A DNA stretch of 64,000 nucleotides from an uncultured Faecalibacterium sp. (GCA_900772565.1 CAAHET010000093.1:1-64000), one strand, 5' to 3'. Positions 36,839 through 44,539 are shown, numbered from the stretch's first letter. A program made the numbers and translations. Notes: generated by a model not told the origin, from the sequence alone.

Positions 36839-36870
36839 ACAGCCGGGGTAAATCAAAACGCCCCGGCTGT
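36839..36870 (+). other. Hairpin downstream of template repeat
   Basis: Perfect 10-bp stem ACAGCCGGGG / CCCCGGCTGT with a 12-base loop, starting eight bases after the template repeat and followed by TTTCTAT. It may fold in the template RNA and help the reverse transcriptase start, or end the fibre transcript. 36,871-37,044 shows nothing else I can name. Confidence 0.75.
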
Positions 36871-37044
36871 TTCTATATAATCTCTGTATTCTTGAATACC
36901 CTGCCACATGGCAAAACAGTCAGCCCGCAAGGGAAGTTAAAAATAACTTTTAGCTGTATTGGTAGACTTTGAAAATTAACTTTCAAACAATTTTCAGAGG
37001 TTGAAGATTCGGTTTCAAGTGCATACAAAAGGAACATTCAATAA

Positions 37045-38157
37045 ATGAAGCGTTACGGAAATCTTTATCAAAAGATTTGCTCAATGGACAATTTGAAAGA
37101 AGCGCACAGGAACGCGAGAAAAGGAAAGGGCTGGTACGCTGAAGTAAAAGAGGTTGACGCGCACCTTGAAGAATACTTAACAAAACTTCAGGAAATGCTT
37201 GTCAATCACACTTATCACACATCCCCTTATGAAAAGTTCATAAGGAAAGAAAACGGAAAAGAGCGGGAAATCTTCAAACTCCCTTACTTCCCGGATCGTA
37301 TTTGCCAATGGGCGATTTTGCAAGTCATTGAACCGTACTTGTTGCGGAACATGACAAGCACCACCTATTCAGCGATACCGGGAAAAGGGATTCACGCCGC
37401 CTTGCATGATGTTCAAGAAGCGATGCGGAAAGATGTTCCCAACTGTCAATTCTGTTTTAAGCTGGATGTGCGGCACTTCTACCCATCCATAAATCACGCA
37501 ATCCTAAAGGCAAAGTTCAGAAAGTTGTTCAAAGACGCTGAATTGCTTTGGCTATTGGATGAGATCATAGACAGCATATCCACAGCAAGCATTGAGGATA
37601 TGCGCAACATCTGGTTACTTGATGAAGATATTGACCCGGAAACAGGTATCCCGATTGGTAATTATCTGTCGCAGTATTGCGGTAATTTCTACTTATCTTC
37701 GTTCGATCATTGGCTCAAAGAGAAAATGCACGTCAAGCACGCTTTCCGCTATATGGACGATATTGTTATTTTTGGAAGCAGTAAAGAAGCACTTCACAAA
37801 CTGCAAAAGGAAGTTAAACGATACTTCAAAACGGAACTGCATTTGACTGTAAAAGGCAACTGGCAAATTTTCCCGACTTATGTTCGTGGACTGGATTTTG
37901 TAGGGTACAGATCATTTTTGAACTTCACCTTACTAAGAAAAAGCAGTTGCAAATCTTTCAAGCAAAAGATGAACAGTATTCGCAAGAAAACCGAAAACGG
38001 GCAGATGATGCGATATTCGGAATGGTGTTCCATCAATTCTTACAAGGGCTGGTTAAAGCACTGTGATAGTTACAGGTTACAGGCTAAGTATATCGCGCCC
38101 GTACAGGCGGACGCTGATAGATACTATCAAGAAGTAATTCAAAGAAAGGCGGCTTAA
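37045..38157 (+). CDS. DGR reverse transcriptase
   Basis: 370 residues from ATG 37045. RT motifs appear in order: FKLPYFPDRICQWAI (motif 1-2), FKLDVRHFYPSI (139-149, catalytic Asp), IGNYLSQYCGN (204-214, with the SQ pair typical of DGR enzymes where other RTs have QG), and FRYMDDIVIF (234-243, YxDD). The C-terminal thumb is short, with no maturase, endonuclease or RNase H domain. It copies the template RNA with errors at A, and the cDNA replaces the fibre's variable repeat. Confidence 0.96.
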   Translation: MKRYGNLYQKICSMDNLKEAHRNARKGKGWYAEVKEVDAHLEEYLTKLQEMLVNHTYHTSPYEKFIRKENGKEREIFKLPYFPDRICQWAILQVIEPYLLRNMTSTTYSAIPGKGIHAALHDVQEAMRKDVPNCQFCFKLDVRHFYPSINHAILKAKFRKLFKDAELLWLLDEIIDSISTASIEDMRNIWLLDEDIDPETGIPIGNYLSQYCGNFYLSSFDHWLKEKMHVKHAFRYMDDIVIFGSSKEALHKLQKEVKRYFKTELHLTVKGNWQIFPTYVRGLDFVGYRSFLNFTLLRKSSCKSFKQKMNSIRKKTENGQMMRYSEWCSINSYKGWLKHCDSYRLQAKYIAPVQADADRYYQEVIQRKAA

Positions 38158-38159
38158 AA

Positions 38160-38423
38160 ATGGTTGATTATGGCAAAGTAAGAAGCACGATCAAGCCCGA
38201 AAGCGTTGTGATCGACGATTACAGCGTTTGGGAAAATACCAGCATTGAAGCGGTTTCCGAAAATGTAGGCACGGAAACCGAGTTCAACGGCTTTGAGTAC
38301 AACATGGTTCAGTATGATAAGAATGAGTACATTCTGAAACAGGCACAGGCTAACGCTGAACTGTCCGATCAGCTTACGGAAACACAGCTTGCGCTGTGCG
38401 ATGTGTACGAGATGATCCAGTAA
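38160..38423 (+). CDS. Small acidic protein after DGR RT
   Basis: 87 residues from ATG 38160, two bases after the RT stop, with GAAAGGCGGC upstream. An acidic start (VIDDYSVWENTSIEAVSENV) leads to a C-terminal helix (EYILKQAQANAELSDQLTET). It resembles XkdX-region phage proteins rather than Avd, the four-helix DGR accessory factor, which is longer and basic. No Avd is otherwise visible. Confidence 0.65.
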   Translation: MVDYGKVRSTIKPESVVIDDYSVWENTSIEAVSENVGTETEFNGFEYNMVQYDKNEYILKQAQANAELSDQLTETQLALCDVYEMIQ

Positions 38424-38439
38424 GAAAGGGGTTTTCATT

Positions 38440-38550
38440 ATGGCTAAGGTATACGCTGATCTGATCCGCAAAGGCAAAAAGACCCTTGACGATGTTCCCG
38501 AAAAGCTGAAAGCAGAAGTCAAGGCGATTCTGGACGGTGAAAAGGATTGA
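38440..38550 (+). CDS. 36-residue CD1375-like protein
   Basis: ATG 38440 behind AGAAAGGGG. The product (MAKVYADLIRKGKKTLDDVP, EKLKAEVKAILDG) matches the very short CD1375-type phage proteins found near tail/lysis junctions. The paralogue at 38595 shares the same plan. Function unknown. Confidence 0.7.
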   Translation: MAKVYADLIRKGKKTLDDVPEKLKAEVKAILDGEKD

Positions 38551-38594
38551 TCTTCAATCTTTTCATAATTCTATTCAGAAAGGTGGTGAATGAT

Positions 38595-38720
38595 ATGGCT
38601 GTTATCTACGCAACCCTTATCATTAAGGGCAAGAAAACTTTCGCGGACGTTCCCGACAAGCTGAAAGCACAGGTTAAGGACGTTCTGGAAAGCCTTGAAT
38701 GCCCCGAACTGGCAGAGTAA
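38595..38720 (+). CDS. 41-residue CD1375-like paralogue
   Basis: ATG 38595 behind AGAAAGGTGGTG. The product (MAVIYATLIIKGKKTFADVP, DKLKAQVKDVLESLE) clearly aligns with the preceding small gene, so the pair arose by duplication. Confidence 0.7.
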   Translation: MAVIYATLIIKGKKTFADVPDKLKAQVKDVLESLECPELAE

Positions 38721-38744
38721 GGAACATACCCGGATGAAGTAAGA

Positions 38745-38790
38745 AAAGCCGTTGTATGGGCTTCTAAACGCCTGTACAACGGCTTTCTCT
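38745..38790 (+). terminator. Rho-independent terminator
   Basis: AAAGCCGTTGTA pairs with TACAACGGCTTT (right arm ending 38786), extended inward by GGGC/GCC, then TCTCTTT. It ends the tail/DGR transcript before the lysis genes. Confidence 0.85.
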
Positions 38791-38824
38791 TTATCGCAAC
38801 GAAAATCTGAAAGGATGAATGAAC

Positions 38825-39247
38825 ATGAAAGACAAAATCTGTGTTGCTATTGGCATTGCAGGGGGGTACATCGCTTCTCTGTTTGGTGGGTGGGATGCCG
38901 CATTGAAAACCCTAATCCTGTTCATGGCAGTGGATTATGTCACCGGGCTTATGGTCGCGGGCATTTTCCACAATTCCCGTAAGACCGAAACGGGATCGCT
39001 TGAAAGTCTGGCGGGGTGGAAAGGGCTGTGCCGCAAGGGTGTTTCTCTGCTGATCGTCCTTGTGGCTTGCCGCCTTGATCTCATCATGGGTTCTAGCTTC
39101 ATTCGTGACGCTACGGTTGTGGCCTTTGTCGCCAATGAAACGATCTCTATTATTGAGAACGCGGGCTTGATGGGCGTTCCCATTCCCGAAATCATTGTGA
39201 AATCTATTGAAGTGCTGAAGAACAAGGCAGAGAAAGAGGACGGTTGA
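38825..39247 (+). CDS. Phage holin (Bacteriophage_holin_4/Cph1 type)
   Basis: 140 residues from ATG 38825 with AAAGGATG upstream; the ATG at 38819 is too close to that site. Three to four membrane segments (ICVAIGIAGGYIASLFGGW, TLILFMAVDYVTGLMVAGIF, VSLLIVLVACRLDLIMG) with the DYVTG motif of this holin family, and a charged cytoplasmic end. It would form the membrane lesion that releases the endolysin. Confidence 0.9.
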   Translation: MKDKICVAIGIAGGYIASLFGGWDAALKTLILFMAVDYVTGLMVAGIFHNSRKTETGSLESLAGWKGLCRKGVSLLIVLVACRLDLIMGSSFIRDATVVAFVANETISIIENAGLMGVPIPEIIVKSIEVLKNKAEKEDG

Positions 39248-39251
39248 TCTT

Positions 39252-39896
39252 ATGTCTACGCTTATCACGTTCAAGGCCGGGGACAAGACCCCGATCACCA
39301 AAAACTTCACCCGAAACGAATTTCAGTGTTCATGCGGCTGTTCGGCACAGATGGTGGATGAAATGCTTGTGCAAAAGTTGCAGACCATCCGCACCGTGTA
39401 CGATGCACCGCTGAAGATCACAAGCGGCTATCGGTGCGTAAAGCACAACGCCGCTGTGGGTGGGGCTAAATCGTCTAAGCACCTGTACGGCATTGCCGCA
39501 GATGTGAAAGACCCCACGGGCAAACTCAATCCCGTTGCTCTTGCGATTCTGGCAAGTAACACTTTCGGCGGCGTGGGTGTGTACTGGTACGGCACGGCGG
39601 CTTTTGTTCATGTGGATGTGCGCAAAACTAAAGCAACTTGGCTTTGCATTCAAAAGGGCGTGTACAACTACACTTCCCACCACTCTTTCATCATGCCCAC
39701 CGTCCGGCGCGGCAGTTCCACGCAGACCGAAAAAAGCGCAATCAAGATGCTTCAGCGGTTGCTTGGTCTGCCCGTTGATGGCATTTTTGGCAAGAACACT
39801 GAAAACGCTGTGAGAGCGGCACAGAAAGCCCACAATCTGGCCGTTGATGGTATTGTGGGAAAGAATACATGGTGCGCCATTGCTGGCGTAGAATGA
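39252..39896 (+). CDS. Endolysin: M15 peptidase + peptidoglycan-binding domain
   Basis: 214 residues from ATG 39252. Residues 15-125 are an M15A-type D,D-peptidase with zinc ligands H77 (SKHLYGIAAD), D84 and H120 (FVHVDV). Residues 150-214 are a PG_binding_1 domain (IKMLQRLLGLPVDGIFGKNT). It cleaves peptide cross-links. There is no signal peptide, so export depends on the holin. Confidence 0.92.
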   Translation: MSTLITFKAGDKTPITKNFTRNEFQCSCGCSAQMVDEMLVQKLQTIRTVYDAPLKITSGYRCVKHNAAVGGAKSSKHLYGIAADVKDPTGKLNPVALAILASNTFGGVGVYWYGTAAFVHVDVRKTKATWLCIQKGVYNYTSHHSFIMPTVRRGSSTQTEKSAIKMLQRLLGLPVDGIFGKNTENAVRAAQKAHNLAVDGIVGKNTWCAIAGVE

Positions 39897-39912
39897 AAGG
39901 TAGGCGGCTAAT

Positions 39913-40122
39913 ATGAAGAATCTGGTTAGTGTCGAGTGGTGGACGGCGGCAGGGGTTCGCGCGGCTAAGACCGCCGTACAGACCGGGCTTGCAATGTTCG
40001 CAACACAGGCGGCAAGCGGTGCGCTCAATGTAGAACTGATCGCGGAAACTGCCTTTATTGCGGGCGTTGCTTCGCTTGGTACGTCCCTTGCGGGTCTGCC
40101 GGAAGTGAAGCAGGAAAACTAA
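39913..40122 (+). CDS. Second small holin-like protein (r1t-like)
   Basis: 69 residues from ATG 39913 with AAAGGTAGGCGGC upstream. A start VEWWTAAGVRAAKTAVQTGL and two hydrophobic stretches (24-36 and 44-60) match small two-segment holins after endolysin genes. It is the last recognisable phage gene. Confidence 0.72.
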   Translation: MKNLVSVEWWTAAGVRAAKTAVQTGLAMFATQAASGALNVELIAETAFIAGVASLGTSLAGLPEVKQEN

Positions 40123-40224
40123 CGGTTTTCGTGTTACTAACTTGTTACTAATTGGCGAGTTTTCAGCGATTCGCAAAGAACCGTAAATATTGAACTATCT
40201 TGAAAAATTAGGTAGGTTCAAGGG

Positions 40225-40253
40225 TGGAAACACCCCGGAATTTGTGATACAAT
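40225..40253 (+). promoter_or_regulatory. Promoter of LysR gene (extended -10)
   Basis: TACAAT at 40248-40253 preceded by TGA, an extended -10, with TGGAAA at 40225-40230 as a weak -35 at 17-base spacing. Confidence 0.45.
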
Positions 40254-40279
40254 GGCATTGTAAATAAGTAAAACTCACA

Positions 40280-40301
40280 TTTTGCATCTAAGTATGCAAA
40301 A
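40280..40301 (+). promoter_or_regulatory. Palindromic operator-like site upstream of LysR gene
   Basis: TTTTGCAT-6 nt-ATGCAAAA, perfect 8-bp arms, 24 bases before the LysR start codon. It could be an autoregulatory site; LysR proteins often bind such dyads. Confidence 0.45.
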
Positions 40302-40325
40302 GTTTTATTTGAAAAGAGGGCGCAT

Positions 40326-41198
40326 ATGAACCGTTACAGAGCTTTGCTGAAAGTAGTGGAAGTGGGCAGCTACACGAAAGCCGCCGAGATTCTGGGCTAC
40401 ACCCAGCCAGCCCTCAGCCAGATGATCTCCTCGCTGGAAAAGGAAATCGGCATCACGCTGCTGCATCGCTCCCGATATGGTGTTCGGCTGACCCCGGAGG
40501 GCGAGCGGCTGCTTCCCACCATCCAGAAAACTGTACAGCAGTACGATGATCTTCGCAAAATGGAAGATGAAATCAAAGGGTTGGATTCCGGCATTGTGCG
40601 CATCGGTACGGTGTCCAGCGTTTCCTGTCATTGGCTGCCCGGTATCATTCGGAAGTTTTGGGAGAAGTATCCCAATGTGCAGCTGGTGCTGCATCAGGGG
40701 GACTATACCAGTATCTGCGACTGGGTGCAGACCGGAACAGTCGATTTTGGTTTTGTGAACCCGGCTGCGGCCAAAGGGCTGGAAACACAGATTTTGCGGA
40801 CAGACCCCTTTGTAGCAGTTCTGCCCAAGTCCCATCCGCTGGCACAGAACCCCACTGCATCGTTACAAGAGCTGGCAGCAGAGCCGTACCTGCTGTTGGA
40901 AGAGGGCTGTTACAGTGAGCCACTGGAAGCCTTTCGGAAAGCCGGAATTCCCCCCAATGTACGGCTGACCATGCACGATGACTATTCCATTTTGTCTATG
41001 GTGGAGCAGGGGTTAGGCTATTCGCTTTTGGCGGAACTGGTGCTGCAAAAGACGGCCTACGATGTTGCTGTCCGTCCGGTGGACGAACCGATTCTGCGCA
41101 CAATGGCTCTGGTGATGAAAGACAAACGCGGCCTATCCGCAGCAGCTAAGACATTCATACGATTTATCTTGGAAGAAAATGGAATCAAACGTGCGTAA
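40326..41198 (+). CDS. LysR-family transcription regulator
   Basis: 290 residues from ATG 40326 with AAGAGGGC upstream. The N-terminal winged helix (YTKAAEILGYTQPALSQMIS) and the substrate-binding half (GIVRIGTVSSVSCHWLPGII, AVLPKSHPLAQN) are standard. GC content and codon use switch to host style here. No divergent partner gene is present, so its target is unclear. Confidence 0.93.
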   Translation: MNRYRALLKVVEVGSYTKAAEILGYTQPALSQMISSLEKEIGITLLHRSRYGVRLTPEGERLLPTIQKTVQQYDDLRKMEDEIKGLDSGIVRIGTVSSVSCHWLPGIIRKFWEKYPNVQLVLHQGDYTSICDWVQTGTVDFGFVNPAAAKGLETQILRTDPFVAVLPKSHPLAQNPTASLQELAAEPYLLLEEGCYSEPLEAFRKAGIPPNVRLTMHDDYSILSMVEQGLGYSLLAELVLQKTAYDVAVRPVDEPILRTMALVMKDKRGLSAAAKTFIRFILEENGIKRA

Positions 41199-41215
41199 CC
41201 CTATTATGTACAGAG

Positions 41216-41247
41216 AGACCCCCACCAACATCCGCTGGCGGGGGTCT
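41216..41247. terminator. Shared terminator between convergent genes
   Basis: AGACCCCCACCA pairs with TGGCGGGGGTCT (one mismatch) between the LysR gene and the convergent RiPP operon. The T-rich flank is weak. Confidence 0.6.
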
Positions 41248-41254
41248 GCTTTGC

Positions 41255-41947
41255 TTACAGCTCTACGCTGTTCTGCCTGCTCTTCTTCTGGCTTCTATCT
41301 GTGCTCTGCTCCTGCTCCCTCATAAGCCCAATGACCTGCTGCATCTTCTCGGCATCGAAATAGTTCCAAACTCGTCCAAAATCGCGCTTCATCGCGTAGA
41401 GCTGCGCGTTTTCGGCTTCTGCCTGTTCCAACTGTCGGCTCAGGTGGCGGGTAGCCTTCTTCTCATAGCGGCAGGGCAGATCAAATGCCGGGGTGATCTT
41501 CGCCTGCCCGGTAGGTTCCGGGTGTCTCTGCCTGTCCATGATCTCCGCACAGGCAAGACGCAGCTGTACCCCGGCATAGGTGTGGATGGCGTTGTCGATG
41601 CAGCCGTGGTTGGGGCAGTAGCACCCGGTCATGCCGCTGTTTGCGGCATTGACAATGGTATCGCACTTGAGCGTTGTAATATCCCCCTGCCAGAGACACA
41701 GCCCCGGCTGCAGGGGTGTAAGGTCAGCCGCATCGGTGATGCCTTTTGCGGCGGTTTCCTCTCGCAGGTACTCATCCTGTATTTGCAGAAAGTCTGTGCC
41801 GATGCGCCGTGGCTCACGGATATTCAGCAGACCCCGCAGGAGCTGCCGCTGACTGTTTGCATCTGCCGGAATGCCCATATCCCGGTAGTCCGGGTTTTCC
41901 TTCAAAAGCGACCGGATCAGAAACAGCCGCCGTTCACTCTGGTTCAT
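41255..41947 (-). pseudogene. Macrodomain ADP-ribose hydrolase truncated and fused to foreign tail
   Basis: 230 residues from an ATG that overlaps the previous stop (ATGA). Residues 85-160 are the first part of a zinc macrodomain: WQGDITTLKCDTIVNAANSG and CYCPNHGCIDNAIH with Cys/His ligands. The rest of the fold, including the second phosphate-binding loop, is absent. After LPCRY (about 161, near base 41,467) the sequence changes to a charged coiled coil (EKKATRHLSRQLEQAEAENA, YFDAEKMQQVIGLMREQEQS) resembling the C-terminus of plasmid mobilisation/relaxase proteins (inference). Loss of half the domain makes hydrolase activity unlikely. Confidence 0.75.
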
Positions 41948-42549
41948 TGCTTTTCCACCGCCTTCACCGGGCAATGCTCATAGCACGCCCCGCAATGCAG
42001 GCAATGCTCCGGCTGAATGGTGTATTTTTCACCGGGAGTAATGCACTTCTGCGGGCAGTGTTTCAGGCAGGTGCCACAGCCGATGCACGCATCTGTGATG
42101 TGATACCCTTTCTTTTTAGTCTGTGCCCGCCCAACGGTATAGGTCTCCCGGAAAATAGGATTTACACCCAAATTGAAATATTCAATGGTGAAATCCTTCA
42201 GTTCAAAAACAATGCCGATATTCCGGGTGTCTCCGGGATATACATTCGCAAGATACGGCTGTTCAGCGAATATCGTATTGATTTTTTCCTCCTGATTTTC
42301 CGCAGGCATCGCCTTGCCGGACAGACGGATCATTTCCTTGAAACGAGTGTATGCGAGAATTTGCACTCGTCCATCGGTCAGCAGCTCGTCGCAGAACGCC
42401 TTGCCCCGTGCAGTGAAGAAATACAGAAAATCCGGCTCATAGTGAATGGCACTGATGCAGCGAATCTGCGGTGCGCCGATCTTATCTACGGTGGCGAAGG
42501 ACAATACCCCGCAGAGCTTCATTTTTTGTAAACAGATTTGTGCATTCAT
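41944..42549 (-). CDS. FMN-binding PNPOx-like domain + 2[4Fe-4S] ferredoxin
   Basis: 201 residues; the ATG overlaps the nitroreductase stop. Residues 5-135 are a pyridoxamine-phosphate-oxidase-like flavin fold (GVLSFATVDKIGAPQIRCIS, FLYFFTARGKAFCDEL). Residues 150-195 carry two clusters, CIGCGTCLKHCP and CLHCGACYEHCP. It probably passes electrons, perhaps to the radical SAM enzyme or nitroreductase of the same operon. Confidence 0.88.
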   Translation of the reverse strand: MNAQICLQKMKLCGVLSFATVDKIGAPQIRCISAIHYEPDFLYFFTARGKAFCDELLTDGRVQILAYTRFKEMIRLSGKAMPAENQEEKINTIFAEQPYLANVYPGDTRNIGIVFELKDFTIEYFNLGVNPIFRETYTVGRAQTKKKGYHITDACIGCGTCLKHCPQKCITPGEKYTIQPEHCLHCGACYEHCPVKAVEKQ

Positions 42550-43148
42550 TCCTTGATACCTCCAATACGGATCACACGCCCCTCTTTTCTCGGCTTCGGG
42601 GCGGGGTGCTTATCACCCTCACGGGGATAGCCCAGCAGCAGCTGCATCACGGCATAGCGGTCGGTGGGAATGTTCCACTGCCGCAGAACTTCCTGCCCGT
42701 AGGGGTCGGAAAAGGCCGTCCAGCCCTGCCCGATGTAGCAGCTGCCTACGCCCAGAGCGTCTGCCGCCAGCATCATGTTTTCAGCGGCGACGGCGCAATC
42801 GTCCACCGAAAAGAGAAAATCCTTCGGTGCAAACAGCGTAATGACGGTAGGTGCATCGTAAAAGGCGTTGATAAGCTTGGGGTCGTCCGCTATGCTGGGC
42901 TGCTCGCGGGAAACATAGCTGGTAGCGGTTGCCATGCGGGGATTGGAGTTTGCCCGCTTGATCTTACCCAGACGCTGGTTGACCTCTTTGTCCTGACAGA
43001 CCGCAAAGATCACGCCCTGCCGCCCGCCTGCACTGGGCGCATACAAGCCAGCCTGTAAAATCTGCTGGAGGGTTTCTTCCTCGATCTGGCGTGTATCAAA
43101 CCGCCGGATAGAACGGCGGTGAAGAATCGTCTGCATAATATCCATCAT
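42546..43148 (-). CDS. Nitroreductase-family flavoprotein
   Basis: 200 residues; ATG at 43148 with AAGGAGG upstream, one base after the radical SAM stop (a second ATG is at 43145). Signatures: ILHRRSIRRFDTRQIEEETL (FMN site), AGLYAPSAGGRQ, and ADALGVGSCYIGQGW. In a RiPP operon such enzymes often oxidise or dehydrogenate the modified peptide; here that is inferred from context. Confidence 0.88.
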   Translation of the reverse strand: MMDIMQTILHRRSIRRFDTRQIEEETLQQILQAGLYAPSAGGRQGVIFAVCQDKEVNQRLGKIKRANSNPRMATATSYVSREQPSIADDPKLINAFYDAPTVITLFAPKDFLFSVDDCAVAAENMMLAADALGVGSCYIGQGWTAFSDPYGQEVLRQWNIPTDRYAVMQLLLGYPREGDKHPAPKPRKEGRVIRIGGIKE

Positions 43149-43149
43149 C

Positions 43150-44193
43150 TCAAAGAACCTCCTTCCAGCACTGCGGGTCGGTGGCATAGAAGTTGCCGGT
43201 CTTGCCGCTGGCAACAGCCGGGCAGCCCCGGCAGAACGCCAGCAGCTCGCACTTTGCACACTTTTCAAACTTTGTGTAGTCGCGGTACTGCTCCATCTGG
43301 CAGACCCACACATCGGCAAGCCTGTCCTCGAACACATTGCCGACCTTGCTGTTCTGGACGCGGCGGCAGGCGTACACATCGCCCGTGGGCAGAATGGTCA
43401 GGTGGCAGTTGCCGCAGTTGCAGCCGCCCCAAATTATCAAATCCATGCCATCCTCTACGCCCTCCGGGATTTTAAAAGTGCCCGTTTCATACTCGTACAG
43501 CGTCCAAAGGTGGTCTTTCTTGTTGAAGTAGGTAGTGCAGCCGGCGGCCTCGTATTCCTTGAACTTTTTGTCGCAATCAGCCAGCAGCTTCCGATACCGC
43601 AGCGGCTCAATGCCGGTGTCCTTTTCCTCGCTGGTGGGGCAGTAGCGGGCAAAGGCAAATACGTTTGCGCCTGCGGCCACTACCGCGTCAATAATGCCGG
43701 GAACCTCGTCAATGTTTGTGCCGGAAACCGTGGTCATGACCACCGAACGGATGCCTGTCCGGTTGATGCAGCCGATCTTCTCCAAAGTGGTGTCAAAGCT
43801 GCCCGGCTTGCGGAACCAGTCGTGGGTCTCCCGCAGGCCGTCAATGGAAAGCTGATACTTCTCGCAGCCGTAATTTTTCAGCCGCTGACAGACGGCATCG
43901 TTCAGGTGGAAGGGGTTGCCCAAGATCGTGAAGGGAATGTCGTGCTGCTTGAGCAGACCCAGTAGCTGCCAGAAATCCGGATGCAAGATCGGGTCGCCGC
44001 CCGTAATATAGAAATAGGGCAGACGGTCATGAACCTCGCAGAAATCCAAGCAGTTATAGAAGGTCTCCTGCATCTGCTCCCAGCTCATGGAATCCAGATG
44101 CTTGCAGGTGTTTTCGGAAAAGATGTAGCAGTGTTTGCACCGCTGGTCGCAATCATCGGTGATATGCCACTGGAAGGAAAAATACTGTTTCAT
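43150..44193 (-). CDS. Radical SAM/SPASM peptide maturase, ACGX type
   Basis: 347 residues from ATG 44193. CDQRCKHC at 15-22 binds the SAM [4Fe-4S] cluster, and ITGGDPILHPDFW and QLSIDGLRETHDW are core radical SAM strands. The C-terminal SPASM region has CNCGNC, YACRR, and CAKCELLAFCRGC for auxiliary clusters. It is encoded after a precursor with ACGT/ACGA repeats, the arrangement named the ACGX system. It should modify the repeat Cys or neighbouring residues; the chemistry is not known to me. Confidence 0.92.
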   Translation of the reverse strand: MKQYFSFQWHITDDCDQRCKHCYIFSENTCKHLDSMSWEQMQETFYNCLDFCEVHDRLPYFYITGGDPILHPDFWQLLGLLKQHDIPFTILGNPFHLNDAVCQRLKNYGCEKYQLSIDGLRETHDWFRKPGSFDTTLEKIGCINRTGIRSVVMTTVSGTNIDEVPGIIDAVVAAGANVFAFARYCPTSEEKDTGIEPLRYRKLLADCDKKFKEYEAAGCTTYFNKKDHLWTLYEYETGTFKIPEGVEDGMDLIIWGGCNCGNCHLTILPTGDVYACRRVQNSKVGNVFEDRLADVWVCQMEQYRDYTKFEKCAKCELLAFCRGCPAVASGKTGNFYATDPQCWKEVL

Positions 44194-44213
44194 ACCGTTG
44201 CCCTCGTTGTTTC

Positions 44214-44240
44214 AAAAAATTCCCCGGATCACTCCGGGGA
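44214..44240 (-). terminator. Attenuator between RiPP precursor and maturase
   Basis: Perfect TCCCCGGA-4 nt-TCCGGGGA hairpin (44221-44240) followed on the minus strand by a run of six T (44214-44219). Partial termination here would give excess precursor over enzymes. Confidence 0.88.
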
Positions 44241-44263
44241 TGGGGAGTTGTGCGGAAAAGTGC

Positions 44264-44461
44264 TTACTGCTTGTCACCGGCGCCACAAGCGGTGCCGCAG
44301 GCAGCAGGCTTCTTTTCCTCGGCGGGCTTATCGCCAGCGCCGCAGGCAGTGCCGCAAGCAGCGGGCTTCTTCTCCTGCTTGTCAGCAGCGCCGCAAGCGG
44401 TGCCGCAGGCAGCTGCGGTGGAAGACTTCTTTGCCCAGCCGAACAGATTGGAAAGTGCCAT
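44264..44461 (-). CDS. ACGX-repeat RiPP precursor peptide
   Basis: 65 residues from ATG 44461 with GGAGGTAAC eight bases upstream. A leader-like MALSNLFGWAKKSST is followed by three copies of AACGTACGA separated by Lys/Glu/Pro/Asp spacers (ADKQEKKPA, GDKPAEEKKPA). Six Cys occur, each in an ACG-T/A context. Repeated cores imply one precursor yields several modified units. It lies first in the operon. Confidence 0.93.
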   Translation of the reverse strand: MALSNLFGWAKKSSTAAACGTACGAADKQEKKPAACGTACGAGDKPAEEKKPAACGTACGAGDKQ

Positions 44462-44510
44462 AAGATGTTACCTCCGTAAATTGTTTTCGGACTTCGCTGT
44501 CCGTGATTTC

Positions 44511-44539
44511 AGTATAATCCAAGGGCATAAATCTGAAAA
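44511..44539 (-). promoter_or_regulatory. Promoter of RiPP operon
   Basis: On the minus strand TTTTCA (44534-44539) and TATACT (44511-44516) are spaced 17 bases, 50 bases before the precursor start. The leader contains a CGGAC-6 nt-GTCCG hairpin near 44489-44504. Confidence 0.6.

Larger units (their letters stand above)
40123..40325 (+). other. Prophage-host boundary region
   Basis: 203 bases between the last phage gene and the first host gene. It contains a direct repeat TTACTAACTTGTTACTAA near 40133-40150 and no gene. The right attachment site should lie here, but its core cannot be defined because the left end of the prophage is outside the window. Confidence 0.4.

Noticed and set aside
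36697..36972. Open frame of 91 codons spanning the template repeat
   Set aside because: It is a by-product of the template repeat being a near copy of coding sequence; no ribosome site, and the product continues through a hairpin.
37045..38157. Retron or group II intron reverse transcriptase
   Set aside because: No intron RNA domains, no maturase or endonuclease part, no msr/msd layout; the nearby adenine-specific repeat pair identifies a DGR.
38160..38423. Avd accessory protein of the DGR
   Set aside because: Too short and acidic, lacking the basic four-helix pattern; kept as an unknown protein.
40123..40325. A defined attR core
   Set aside because: Repeats such as TTACTAA are present, but without the left prophage end no att core can be matched.
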